This document shows positions 44,126-53,185 of a DNA stretch of 64,000 nt, piece after piece. Numbering within the stretch: position 1 is the stretch's first letter; each line of letters begins with the position of its first letter. The notes beneath the pieces were generated by a model. That model ran no database searches. It was given only the letters and a program-made list of their open reading frames with translations, and was not told the origin of the DNA. The stretch covers positions 1-64,000 of the forward strand of contig RAYF01000009.1 in NCBI GenBank assembly GCA_003611745.1, in the 5' to 3' direction. The DNA comes from a bacterium D16-36 (GTDB lineage Bacteria; Bacillota; Clostridia; Lachnospirales; Lachnospiraceae). The translations under genes and the position numbers were made by a program.

Positions 44126-44734
44126 CTAATCCCCAAGATATGCACAGATACAATCAACGGCACGGTCGATTCCCACAAGACTGCTGCATATTACCAAATC
44201 ATAATTATTTAGATTCGTCCACTTTTCTCCCACATGATAGCTATAATAGTTTCCCCTGCGTTTATCATTTTTTAAAATAAAGTCTGCCGCTTTCTTCTCC
44301 TCTACGCCATAATTCTTAATCGCGCGTTCCAGCCGGTAATCCATAGATGCACGGACAAATATATTAAAAACATTGTCCCTCTCCCTAAGTACATAATCTG
44401 CGCAGCGCCCAACAATGACACACGGGCCCTCCTCCGCTATTTTCCGGATAACATCCGACTGGGCCAGAAAAATCCTGTCGTCCAGAGATAAACCGGAAAA
44501 ACCAAAATCCTGATTTCCGTAAACATTAATCCCCATTGCCAAAGAGTACAGCAGGCTGTTTGTTGCCTTATCTTCCGCCCGTTCAAATGTCTCCTCCGCA
44601 AAGCCGCTCTCCTTAGCCGCACGGGTAATCAATTCATTGTCATAAAATGGAATATCATATTTTTTCGCTAATTTCTCCCCTATCTCACGCCCACCACTAC
44701 CATACTGCCTGCCAATAGTAATCACCTTTTTCAC
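44126..44734 (-). CDS. cytidylate-kinase-like family protein
   Basis: This 202-residue P-loop kinase has TIGRQYGSGGREIGEKLAKK at the start (GSGGREIG being the loop), a VIVGRCADYVL segment and a C-terminal NYYSYHVGEKWTNLNNYDLVI motif. These match the AAA_26/cytidylate-kinase-like family common in Lachnospiraceae, whose substrate is not well settled. GTG start at 44734 with AAAGGTGGGA. It precedes the Sir2-like gene by 55 bp. Confidence 0.8.
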   Translation of the reverse strand: MKKVITIGRQYGSGGREIGEKLAKKYDIPFYDNELITRAAKESGFAEETFERAEDKATNSLLYSLAMGINVYGNQDFGFSGLSLDDRIFLAQSDVIRKIAEEGPCVIVGRCADYVLRERDNVFNIFVRASMDYRLERAIKNYGVEEKKAADFILKNDKRRGNYYSYHVGEKWTNLNNYDLVICSSLVGIDRAVDCICAYLGD

Positions 44735-44749
44735 GAAAATCCCACCTTT

Positions 44750-44974
44750 CTGTCGGTTAATTTTGTTTCGCTGCCAGCGAACCGACCTGTTGGTAAATAT
44801 ATATTTAAGGAAGCGATGATTTAATCAGTGCTTCCTTATTATTATAACTCTTTCCCACATTTTCCACAAGAGATTAGTTCTGGGAGTTTCCCACTTTTTC
44901 ATGAAAAAGCCAAATACCCTGCAGCAGGTTTGCGTTTGGCCGTTGCATACGCGAAAATACAAGACAAGGCGATA
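44750..44974. repeat. intergenic hairpins and CCGTTGC(G/A)TACGCGA repeat, copy 2
   Basis: The gap has a GTCGGTT/AACCGAC hairpin (44750-44786) and a stronger one, AAGGAAGC with GCTTCCTT around a TGATT/AATCA inner stem (44807-44837). It ends with CCGTTGCATACGCGAAA (44940 on), the second copy of the repeat at 39955. The 44807-44837 hairpin may end the kinase transcript. Confidence 0.45.
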
Positions 44975-46264
44975 TTAAAAATTCACAAATAAAATAATCC
45001 GAAACCGGTTCTTCTCGCAATAACAGTCAATATTCCCTCCCAGCTTTTCAGAGAAAGCCTTGACGCTCTGCAGCCCCAGGCCATGGTTTCTGCCGCTGCC
45101 GCTTTCAGGAAGCCCGGTAACGGTATTAAAACTGATTTCTTTCCCACATTCATTTTCCATGTCAATTAAAAGGTATTCTGCTGTACAATGAACCTTTGCA
45201 GTCACATATTTCCCAGCTTCCCCCAAATCCTTTACGCTGTTGATTGCATTTTCCAGAAGGTTCGCAAGGACAAGAGCAAACTCATATTCATTCACCGGAA
45301 TCTCTCTTGGCACCCGTACATCCATCCGCAGGTCAATATGGAACGACTGTGCCTGTTCTGTCATTTTTAGGAGAATTGTGTTCACAATTAAATTTTCACA
45401 ATATCTGGCAACCTTATTTTCAACAACCACTTCATTGATATGGGCAGCGATATTCCTAATCTCATCATACTCCCCCTGATCCAGCAAAGAATCAATTATC
45501 ATAGAATAATGCCTCATATCGTGCCGCAGTATTTTGAGATTCCTCTCAGACTGCTCCACCAGATAATGCTGGCTCTCCAACCCCTTAATGTAAGATTCGA
45601 ACATCACATTTTTCCAATATTCCTCACTCTGCTTTATTTTACTGTCCATATAACGCAGTACGACCACGTAAGATACCAGCATAGTAATCATCAAAAATAT
45701 ACTGACAAGGATATTTTCAGGAAGTTCGTAAAGTGTGTAAGGGAAAAAAGCAAGACAGGAGAAGCTGCTGAAAAAGAATACCGGAATCAGGCATAGTTCC
45801 CACCAGCCCTTCATAAATTCCCACTCATAAAATCTATGAAATATATCCCCAATCCTTAAAAAGAGCACCAACAGAATAACAAGATGCATCAGAAAATTTC
45901 CGGACAGCGCCAAATACACATTATCCGTATAAATATATAAAATAGACGCCGTGATGCTGCCCACAATCACATAATTGGAGGCACTCAGCCCAATAAAAAG
46001 CGCCCTGCTGTCCCTTTTTCTGGAAATAAAAATCCCCGTAGCCTGCGCCGTCAAAATCTGCACCAAATCGACAGCAAAATAACACAGGGCGCTGTCAGGA
46101 TATAAATTCAGCTTAATAAAATCTAACAGGTTCAACACATTAAAAGAAAGAAAACATATCGCTAACGTTTTCTTTCTGGAATAACGGTGCATCAAAAACA
46201 GATAGATGAATGCCATAAAAAATGCATGGCTTAACATATATGAGATATCTTTAAAGTAAACCAT
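44975..46264 (-). CDS. AgrC/GHKL-type sensor histidine kinase (system 3)
   Basis: Six membrane helices fill the first 210 residues. The phosphoacceptor region is ILRHDMRHYSMIIDSL, the N-box is LANLLENAINSV and the G-box SGRNHGLGLQSVKAF. ATG at 46264 follows GAGGGGGGACGGG. The regulator gene lies 30 bp upstream. Unlike systems 1 and 2, no exporter or paired direct repeat lies directly downstream, so the target is unknown. Confidence 0.87.
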   Translation of the reverse strand: MVYFKDISYMLSHAFFMAFIYLFLMHRYSRKKTLAICFLSFNVLNLLDFIKLNLYPDSALCYFAVDLVQILTAQATGIFISRKRDSRALFIGLSASNYVIVGSITASILYIYTDNVYLALSGNFLMHLVILLVLFLRIGDIFHRFYEWEFMKGWWELCLIPVFFFSSFSCLAFFPYTLYELPENILVSIFLMITMLVSYVVVLRYMDSKIKQSEEYWKNVMFESYIKGLESQHYLVEQSERNLKILRHDMRHYSMIIDSLLDQGEYDEIRNIAAHINEVVVENKVARYCENLIVNTILLKMTEQAQSFHIDLRMDVRVPREIPVNEYEFALVLANLLENAINSVKDLGEAGKYVTAKVHCTAEYLLIDMENECGKEISFNTVTGLPESGSGRNHGLGLQSVKAFSEKLGGNIDCYCEKNRFRIILFVNF

Positions 46265-46294
46265 CCCGTCCCCCCTCTAATATACCATTTAATA

Positions 46295-47029
46295 TTAACT
46301 ATATTTTCTTGAAACGAAAAGAAGATATTCCCTTTTCACTTCCGCCGCCCTTGACTTGCTGACTGGAAGCGTTCTGCCGGATTCCATCATCATTCCGTCT
46401 GCCGTCAGCTGTTTCACATAATCAAGATTTACAAGAAAGGATTTGTGAACCTGCAGGAAATTCTTCCTCCCTGCAATCTCCTGTATCTCTTCCTCAAAAG
46501 ACCTCCTGATAAAAAGGCTTCTTAGCATCTCCCCGCCCACCAGATGCACCTCCAGCTTCCTGCAGATATTTTCAATATATTCTATTCTGGAATACGGCGT
46601 CTGCACAAGCCCGTCCTTTGTCTTAAGAACATACACCGGCTCCTTTTTCATCATGGCATAAGACCATGCATAATCCAGTGCCTCAAAAAACTTATCCTCA
46701 TTGATTGGTTTTAATAAATATCTGGCCGCCCTAACTCCATAAGCATCCAGTGCAAAATCATCAGAGGAAGTGACATAAATAATCACATTCTCACAGCCGG
46801 CACTCCTAAGCCGGTTGCCAAGGTCAATCCCTGTCTGTCTGGGCATCAGCATATCCAATATATAGACATCCGATATTTTGCCCCCTGATATTCTCTGATA
46901 CAGTTCAGACGGATCAGAAAATTTCTCCAGTTCAAAATCCCTGCCCGGATACAAATCTTTGTAATACAACAATAATTTCTCTATTTTCAATAAATCCTCA
47001 ATACTGTCATCACAAATCGTTATTTTCAT
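46295..47029 (-). CDS. LytTR-family response regulator (system 3)
   Basis: A receiver domain starts KITICDDSIEDLL, with the phosphoacceptor Asp in VYILDMLMPRQTG and the conserved Lys in YLLKPIN. A LytTR DNA-binding domain follows and includes LQVHKSFLVNLDYVK. ATG at 47029 has AGAAGGGGACAT upstream; a longer frame to 47068 has no support. It is the first gene of the pair with kinase 3. Confidence 0.87.
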   Translation of the reverse strand: MKITICDDSIEDLLKIEKLLLYYKDLYPGRDFELEKFSDPSELYQRISGGKISDVYILDMLMPRQTGIDLGNRLRSAGCENVIIYVTSSDDFALDAYGVRAARYLLKPINEDKFFEALDYAWSYAMMKKEPVYVLKTKDGLVQTPYSRIEYIENICRKLEVHLVGGEMLRSLFIRRSFEEEIQEIAGRKNFLQVHKSFLVNLDYVKQLTADGMMMESGRTLPVSKSRAAEVKREYLLFVSRKYS

Positions 47030-47088
47030 ATGTCCCCTTCTATTCTGCCAGACAACTGTGATATACAATTCAGTCTTCTTTTTCCTGC

Positions 47089-48542
47089 CTACAGGGAAAA
47101 TACCTCCAGCTTTTCTTTCATGTCTTGAGAATATGTATTTAACCTCTTTGCCTTGCCAGAAATATCCTCAATGTCCCCATAAACTTTTTCAATATCTGCC
47201 AGAATCTCTTCCACACTGGCAAGATTTTCTTCCGACGCTGCAGTATTAGACTGTCTGGAAAGCTCCTGAATTTCTGCCGCCACAACAGCAAACCCATTTC
47301 CGTGCTCACCTGCCCTTGCTGCCTCAATACGGCATTGAGGGACAGCAAATTTGTCTGGGACGCAATAGCTGTGATAATTTCTGTGGCAGAGCTTATTTTT
47401 AATACGGAATCACTGGTAAGGCTGGTCTGTTCAGACAGAAAACGGATGGCCTCCCTTACATTTACCATCATTTTATTCAATTTATCAAAATGAATCAATG
47501 CCTCCTCAGATAACTTCATTATACCACTAGAAATGTCGTTCATCTTAGCCATCTCTGCTCCATTATGCCCTATCATCTCACCCATCGCCGATACATTATG
47601 GCTCGTCTGCACAGCCTCCTCTGTCTGATTATTGCAGCTTCCGGCAATATTATGTACCGCACTGTCCACTTCCCTCATAACCTGATAGACGGCCTCTGTT
47701 GTGCCCTTCAGCACATCTGACTCCCCAAAAACATCATCACTCTTTGACCTGATTCCGTGAATAATCTGCCCTAACTTATGCTTCAGACTTTCTATGCTGC
47801 GCCCCAGTTCCCCGATTTCATCTTTTCTCTTAAGAATATTACCCTCAACAGCAATATCAAGATTTCCGTCCGACATGACACCCAGAAGCTCCATGTTCTT
47901 ATCCAGCAATAACACAATCCTATTTACCATACAATATACAATCACCACCGACAGAAGGACACCCAGCAAAATCATCACGAAAAGCTGAAGCCTTACTCTA
48001 TTAATAATCTGAGAAACAGAATCCTGCGGTGTACCCAGAAAAATCATCCCTGCCACATCCTCCGTCCCATCTTGATAGAAGGGGGCATAATATACAACAT
48101 ATTCTTTTCCCAATATTTCCACATGCCTGTTCTGATAAGAATTCCCCTCCGCCAGAACGGACTGCGCAACCTCCTCTGATGCCTTTGTGCCAACCTGCCT
48201 GTTTCCATTTTCATCTGTAATAGAAGTAAGCACTCTGGTATCATTCCAGAATATAGTTACATCCAGCCCTGTATTTTCCTTAATATGGTCTACAATATCA
48301 ATAGACTGGGAAATATTAAGTTCCTCCCCCTTCCACAAATCCCCCTTTTCATCTAATCGGTATGCCCCTTCATAACCTATTTCAAAAATATCCCGCACAG
48401 CAAGTGTTGTGGCATGCATGCCGAGATATGCCTCGTCATAAATTCCATTTGCTATCCTATCCGCAGCAACCAGAAACATACTGACACCAAGCAGAATTAC
48501 AGGGATTAGTGAGAGTGACAAAATCTTCGCATTTAGTTTCAT
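47089..48542 (-). pseudogene. methyl-accepting chemotaxis protein broken by a frameshift
   Basis: The first 390 residues (from ATG 48542) are a normal chemoreceptor: N-terminal helix, an outside sCACHE-like domain with YEGAYRLDEKGDLWKG, second helix at about 185-205, HAMP and the start of the signalling domain. After [10 protein letters not shown] (near 47330) the frame changes: the expected [19 protein letters not shown] reads correctly only one base out of frame, and continues to a stop at 47089. One missing base at about 47330 explains it. The tip is a short inverted repeat CTCAAT/ATTGAG. Either a recent pseudogene or a sequencing error. Confidence 0.85.
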
Positions 48543-49015
48543 TTAATAATCTCCTTCCGATGCCTCAAAATTGTCAAACATCTTGACATTATAACCCTCC
48601 TCCCATTTTTTATATCCCCCTTTTCTTCGCAAAAAGCAATGAAAACTTCGCGTGCTGTATCCGAAAAAACACGAGATGCTTACATTTCAGGGCAAAAAAA
48701 TAGAGCCAGAAATCTATCTTTAATTCTCGGCTCATTATTGCCATTTACACATTATATATTTTCATATATTCATTCCAGTATTCTTTTTGAAAAGGAACAC
48801 ATATTACGTCATTCTGATACTTCAATGATTTATTATATACCATTTCATATGCAATTATTTCTTTCATCTATATTTCTCTCCAAAATCAGCTATTCATTAT
48901 CTATGTTATAACTGAATCCAATAACGCTGCTCAATCTTCCATTTCTGCTTGAAAAACTTATGTCCATTCCTATGTCAAAAAGGGCACAACAAAATTAATT
49001 CCGGAAAGAAAGTAC
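48543..49015. other. AT-rich intergenic stretch, no gene recognised
   Basis: This lies between the broken chemoreceptor and the type I toxin-antitoxin locus. A plus-strand frame at 48639-48911 is Ser/Phe-rich with no ribosome binding site or family features and I do not call it. Nothing else is seen. Confidence 0.4.
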
Positions 49016-49181
49016 TTGAAACCCTGCGCAGATTATGATATATTAAACATAGAGAAGGACACCTGCTGCTAACAGGTGCCCCATAGGAGCCCCACTCCAA
49101 AGGTGGAGTTTCCCGAGATGGATTTTACCTCTCAGTGAGAGGCGCCCATTCTGGTTGCAACAGGGTGGGCATTATTTTTTT
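49016..49181 (+). ncRNA. candidate antisense antitoxin RNA of a type I toxin-antitoxin locus
   Basis: A strong promoter, TTGAAA (49016-49021) and TATATT (49039-49044) with 17 bp spacing, points to the toxin gene's 3' end. Transcription from about 49051 would run through several hairpins to a terminator: GCCCATTCTG and CAGGGTGGGC around a GTTGCAA loop, then a T run (49143-49181). The RNA, about 130 nt, is convergent with the toxin mRNA and overlaps its 3' end and 3' UTR, as RatA does with txpA. Confidence 0.7.
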
Positions 49182-49297
49182 CGCTTATAATCCTTATCTC
49201 TGTCGAGAAAGGCAAGCAACGCCATAACAAAGCTACCAAAGGCAATCAGCAAGCCAATTATCCCTATAAATATCAAAATAATATCCGCAGCAGTCAT
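49172..49297 (-). CDS. putative holin-like type I toxin (TxpA-like), 41 residues
   Basis: The frame from ATG 49297 to TAA 49172 encodes one hydrophobic helix (ADIILIFIGIIGLLIAFG and FVMALLAF) followed by a charged tail LDRDKDYKRKK. This is the standard shape of the holin-like type I toxins of Firmicutes. The ribosome binding site GGAAGGGAGG is very strong. An upstream CCTCCC in the leader (about 49350) can pair with it, which could keep translation low, as in other type I toxins. The antisense RNA at 49051-49181 should silence it. Confidence 0.75.
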   Translation of the reverse strand: MTAADIILIFIGIIGLLIAFGSFVMALLAFLDRDKDYKRKK

Positions 49298-49382
49298 TGG
49301 CGCCACCTCCCTTCCTATGTATTCCGGCAAACCGGTCATTGGCTCGGGAGGCTACCACCCCTGTCATGGGTTCCATATTGGA

Positions 49383-49411
49383 ATACTACCACAGTCCGAC
49401 AGGAATTTCAA
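49383..49411 (-). promoter_or_regulatory. promoter of the type I toxin mRNA
   Basis: On the minus strand TTGAAA (49406-49411) and TAGTAT (49383-49388) are 17 bp apart. The transcript would have a leader of about 80 nt containing the CCTCCC that can mask the toxin's ribosome binding site. Confidence 0.7.
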
Positions 49412-49628
49412 TTAAATTCTGCTTTCGTGAAATATGTGGAATTTGAATTTTTCCTTCCAGTTCTGCATGATTTCCTTGCATTGTATTTTTATCTTTGCCA
49501 GAGTTTACTTCCTATAATCATACTCTCCAATCCCCACAATCAAATGTTCCGTGTAATACTTTTCATTTATGGGAAAATATGCTATATTAAAAATGGTACT
49601 TTTTACCCTTAGAAAGGAGGTGAAAGAT

Positions 49629-50393
49629 ATGAGTGCTATATCAGGAGTATCAGGAAGCAATTATTACAGCCAGATTGCCAGCGGCTCAAAATTGCAGAGC
49701 GCAGCGGACGGCCCTTCCGAGCTGGCGATTGTCCAAAAGGAAAAGGAACAGATTAATGGTTACAATGTTGGACAGCGCAATGCAGAAGATGGAAAATCCG
49801 TATTAAACGTTGCAGACGGCGCAATGAGCGGTATCGCAGACAGTCTCCAGAGAATGCGTGAGCTTGCACTGCAGGCATCAAATACTGCTGTTGTCACGAA
49901 AGACGACCGCAAAGCAATTCAGGAAGAAATCAACCAGTTAAAGCAGGGAATTTCAGACATCGCTAACAACACAGAATTCAACACCCTGAAACTGTTAGAT
50001 GGCTCCAATACAAAGATGCATATTGCAGCAGCTCCAGACGGTTCCGGCCCAGACCTAAATACCGGGAATGCTACATTAAAAGCATTAGGCATTGAAGATT
50101 TTGATGTAACGAAGGATGATTTCTCTGTAGACACCATTGATAATGCCCTAGAGCAGGTAAATTCCAACCGCAGCAGCATTGGTGCCCAGAGTAATGGCCT
50201 GGATTATACAATGAGTTATAATTCACAGGCTTCCTATAATCTGACTGCTGCTACAAGCAGAATGGAAGATACAGACATCGAAAAGGCTGTGTCTGAGTTA
50301 AATAAACGGAACATTCTGCAGACATACCGTTTTATTATGCAGAAAAAACAGCAGGATGATGAAAGGCAGAAACTTTCTATGTTCTATATGTAG
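49629..50393 (+). CDS. short flagellin-like protein
   Basis: A 254-residue flagellin relative: SAADGPSELAIVQKEKEQI and NAEDGKSVLNVADGAM then LQRMRELALQASN match the N-terminal D0/D1 region, and SRMEDTDIEKAVSELNK the C-terminal one. The first 20 residues or so of a usual flagellin are missing, and the end, NILQTYRFIMQKKQQDDERQ, is longer and more charged than usual. The middle is short. ATG at 49629 has AAAGGAGGTGAAAGAT. It stands alone on the plus strand, apart from other flagellar genes. It may be a minor filament part or no longer polymerise. Confidence 0.82.
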   Translation: MSAISGVSGSNYYSQIASGSKLQSAADGPSELAIVQKEKEQINGYNVGQRNAEDGKSVLNVADGAMSGIADSLQRMRELALQASNTAVVTKDDRKAIQEEINQLKQGISDIANNTEFNTLKLLDGSNTKMHIAAAPDGSGPDLNTGNATLKALGIEDFDVTKDDFSVDTIDNALEQVNSNRSSIGAQSNGLDYTMSYNSQASYNLTAATSRMEDTDIEKAVSELNKRNILQTYRFIMQKKQQDDERQKLSMFYM

Positions 50394-50413
50394 TAAAGAT
50401 AATGCAGTAAAAA

Positions 50414-50463
50414 CGGCAGGCTGTCTCGGCCCTATTTTCAGGGAAGGGGCCGCCTGCTTTTCC
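50414..50463 (+). terminator. terminator of the flagellin-like gene
   Basis: A GCAGGC/GCCTGC stem with an inner GGCCC/GGGCC stem is followed by TTTT, 20-70 bp after the stop codon. Confidence 0.75.
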
Positions 50464-50520
50464 ATATTATCCCAAAAAATCTAATCCTTTTTGCCCACCT
50501 GAATTCTGTGAGATAAAAAA

Positions 50521-50568
50521 GGGCACATACTTCGCTTGTGCCCTAGCAAAAATGCTAAAGCATTTTTG
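50521..50568. repeat. two-hairpin dispersed repeat, copy 2 (GGGCACA family)
   Basis: The first hairpin GGGCACA, loop TACTTCGC, TTGTGCCC (50521-50543) matches copy 1. The second hairpin, CAAAAATGCT with AGCATTTTTG, differs in sequence from copy 1 but still pairs fully, and the tail TTGGTGCACCACCACACA to about 50586 is again similar. Confidence 0.7.
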
Positions 50569-50777
50569 TTGGTGCACCACCACACATCAAGAACTTTCCT
50601 AGTATATAAAGTAAGATTTGCGAAATTTCAGGTAGATTTTGTGAAGAAAAAGGCTTATGGCATGGCCGGCATACGGTATAATTAAAAATATATTTTATGT
50701 ATATGATGTGCATATATGGACATAATGGGCTTTATATTTTGGCAACTTTGTCAATAGCCCTTAAAGGAGGCCGCCAG

Positions 50778-52694
50778 ATGCAGAAGACATTTATTAAATA
50801 CACCTTTATTATCATTACGACAGCAATTTTACTTATTCTATTTATAAATTTCTTATTTACCCTGCATTCACTGGAAAGCCAGCAATTAAAAACTTTCCAG
50901 ACAAAATCAGAACAGGTAATCCACACATTGGAAAATAACCAGATTGAACTAACCGAACTAAATGACAGCTTGAACGAAGACTATCTTACTAGGGCAAAGG
51001 CAGCCGCCTATGTACTGGACCGCCAGCCGGAAGTATCTATGAATGTATCAGAAATGCAGTATCTGGCAGACCTGCTTAATGTAGATGAACTTCATGTAAT
51101 TGATGAAAATGGAATTATTGTATCTGCTTCCGTTGAAAAATACATCGGAATTGATATGAGCAAGCATAAACAGACAAAGGAATTTCTCTCCCTTTTCGAA
51201 AGTGACGAGGAAGATGCCTACTTGTTTCAGGAACCGCAGCCAAACGCCGCTGAAGACAAAATAATGCAGTATGTCGGTGTTGCCAGAAAAGCAACAAAGG
51301 GTATTGCACAGGTTGGTTTTGAACCGACACGGCAGTTAGAGGCAGAATCAAGAAATACATACGATTATATTTTTTCTAAATTCCCCACAGATGAAGGTGA
51401 GGAGCTGTTTGCCATAGATACTACTACAGGCCATATTTTAGGCCATTCTGATGGGATGGAAAAGGAATTCGCAGATAGTGCTTACCATCTGCATAATCTG
51501 CTGGACTGTGAAGATGGGGCATACCATGAGGGTGAGGATGGCAAAATAATGTATGTCGTAAGCAAAAAGTATAACGATGTCTTGATTTGCGCCGCCCTGC
51601 CGCGCGCTGTCCTATTAGAAAAACTTTGGAAAAGTATATTGAATACTTTATTGTATCTGCTGTTAATCGAAGCCGCCGTAATACTGCTCTTAAATTACCT
51701 GACAAAGCGGAAAGTAGTTGATGGCATCCATAAAATCATAGAAGATTTGACAGAAATCACAAATGGCAACCTTGATACACAGGTTTCCGTGGAAGGAAAC
51801 CGCGAGTTCCAAATGCTGAGCCACGGAATTAACAAGATGGTTAAGAGTATTGTCAATATCTCCGACCGTATATCTATCATTATTGATATTAGTGGAATTC
51901 CTCTGGCCGCTTTTGAGTACGAACGGGGGGTAAACCATGTATTTGCCACTTCCGGGCTTGGAAAGCTTTTAGATATACCTACCCAGAAAGCAGAAGAGCT
52001 TTACAATAATTCTGCCCTGTTTGACCGCTACATCCATAATGTCGCAAAAACCCCAATAGACGGTGAGGTAAATATTTTCCAGATTAATGACTCCAGTTAT
52101 ATCCGCCTCCATATGACAGAATCTGCCGAAGGGTACCTTGGCGTAATCATGGACGCCACAGAATATGTAAAAGAAAAACGAAAACTGCACTATGAGAATA
52201 CGCACGACCACCTTACGGGATTATACAAATTCCCCCATTTTAAACAGCTAGCGGCAGAAATTTTAAAAAATATGCCAGAAGGAAGAATCTGTGCTGTCGT
52301 CATGCTGGATTTAGATTATTTTAAAAAGATTAATGATACATTTGGCCATGACGCCGGTGATAGCTATCTGATAGGCTTTTCCAGTGTTATGCACAAAATG
52401 CCTAAAACACATTTTGTAACCGCACGGCGCTCCGGTGATGAATTCTGCATGATGATTTATGATTGCGGCGAAAAATCAGAAATAGAAACTTTCCTTAATA
52501 CTTTTTATGAAACCCTTGGCAAAAGCCCGGTTCCACTATCCAATACATATTCTAAAACAATCAGCGCCTCCGGCGGCTTCGCATGGACATCGGATTCGGA
52601 CGCAGACATATCAGAGCTTCTAAGCTGCGCTGATAAGGCACTTTATGAAGTAAAACAAAACACCAAGGGATGCTATGTCGAATATCAGGCATAG
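50778..52694 (+). CDS. membrane-bound GGDEF protein (probable diguanylate cyclase)
   Basis: Two helices (about 7-28 and 283-303) frame an outside sensor domain. A HAMP-like stretch (LTEITNGNLDTQVSVEG), a PAS-like domain and a C-terminal GGDEF domain follow. The metal site is present in MLDLDYFKKINDTFGH and the signature reads SGDEF, an accepted variant of GGDEF. No clear RxxD inhibitory site is seen. It should make cyclic di-GMP in response to an outside signal. ATG at 50778 follows AAAGGAGG, so the longer frame from 50697 is rejected. It lies between the flagellin-like gene and a chemoreceptor. Confidence 0.87.
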   Translation: MQKTFIKYTFIIITTAILLILFINFLFTLHSLESQQLKTFQTKSEQVIHTLENNQIELTELNDSLNEDYLTRAKAAAYVLDRQPEVSMNVSEMQYLADLLNVDELHVIDENGIIVSASVEKYIGIDMSKHKQTKEFLSLFESDEEDAYLFQEPQPNAAEDKIMQYVGVARKATKGIAQVGFEPTRQLEAESRNTYDYIFSKFPTDEGEELFAIDTTTGHILGHSDGMEKEFADSAYHLHNLLDCEDGAYHEGEDGKIMYVVSKKYNDVLICAALPRAVLLEKLWKSILNTLLYLLLIEAAVILLLNYLTKRKVVDGIHKIIEDLTEITNGNLDTQVSVEGNREFQMLSHGINKMVKSIVNISDRISIIIDISGIPLAAFEYERGVNHVFATSGLGKLLDIPTQKAEELYNNSALFDRYIHNVAKTPIDGEVNIFQINDSSYIRLHMTESAEGYLGVIMDATEYVKEKRKLHYENTHDHLTGLYKFPHFKQLAAEILKNMPEGRICAVVMLDLDYFKKINDTFGHDAGDSYLIGFSSVMHKMPKTHFVTARRSGDEFCMMIYDCGEKSEIETFLNTFYETLGKSPVPLSNTYSKTISASGGFAWTSDSDADISELLSCADKALYEVKQNTKGCYVEYQA

Positions 52695-53185
52695 CATCAT
52701 ACAGAAGAAAACTTATAACGATAAAACGCGTTCTGCAGAGATGCAAAACGGCGGCGGGAGGTAAAGACATCTCTTTTTATCCTATATATAAAATATGCAC
52801 ATGTGCCGGCACAGAGTCCACTGCGTCCGGCACGCTGCATACACGAAAAAAGCTATCACTCATCCCTAAGCTTCCGCCGCATAATAATCTATCTCTTTAT
52901 TTTAGTAAACGCATGTATTTTATGCGTTTATTATATATCTATCTCTACGGGATGTTCCCTCCTGATATATCCTTAACATACATATAATTAAACTCTTTGC
53001 CTTGAGGTGTTTGTAGAATTGCGAAAATTGCGTAGCAATACAGCAATCCGTAGCATCAGTTGGGGGCAAAATGCCTTTTGACCCCAACATCATCATATGA
53101 TAAAATAAGAAAAAGCGAAAGACTGGGTTTACTGGCAGTTCCACAGCGATATCCGTGTCTTTTGCAGAAAGGCGGATAGGAAGGT
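52695..53185. other. intergenic stretch with three hairpins
   Basis: At 52822-52850 a block similar to the repeat at 44930-44955 occurs (TGCGTCCGGCACGCTGCATA). At 52904-52932 a hairpin AGTAAACGCAT with a GTATTTT loop is found; its reverse complement recurs at 57113-57147. At 53059-53088 GTTGGGG/CCCCAAC surrounds an inner CAAAA/TTTTG stem. None has a T run. The last lies in the likely leader of the chemoreceptor mRNA. Confidence 0.5.

Noticed and set aside
48639-48911. Plus-strand open frame of 90 codons
   Set aside because: No ribosome binding site, no domain, AT-rich composition; likely chance.
49141-49181. Terminator of the toxin mRNA
   Set aside because: The T run follows the hairpin on the plus strand, so it ends the antisense RNA rather than the toxin transcript.
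52940-53185. Possible cyclic di-GMP riboswitch ahead of the chemoreceptor gene
   Set aside because: GCGAAAG and GC-rich hairpins drew attention, but the conserved GGCAAA and GACGCAAAGCC cores of the known class are absent.
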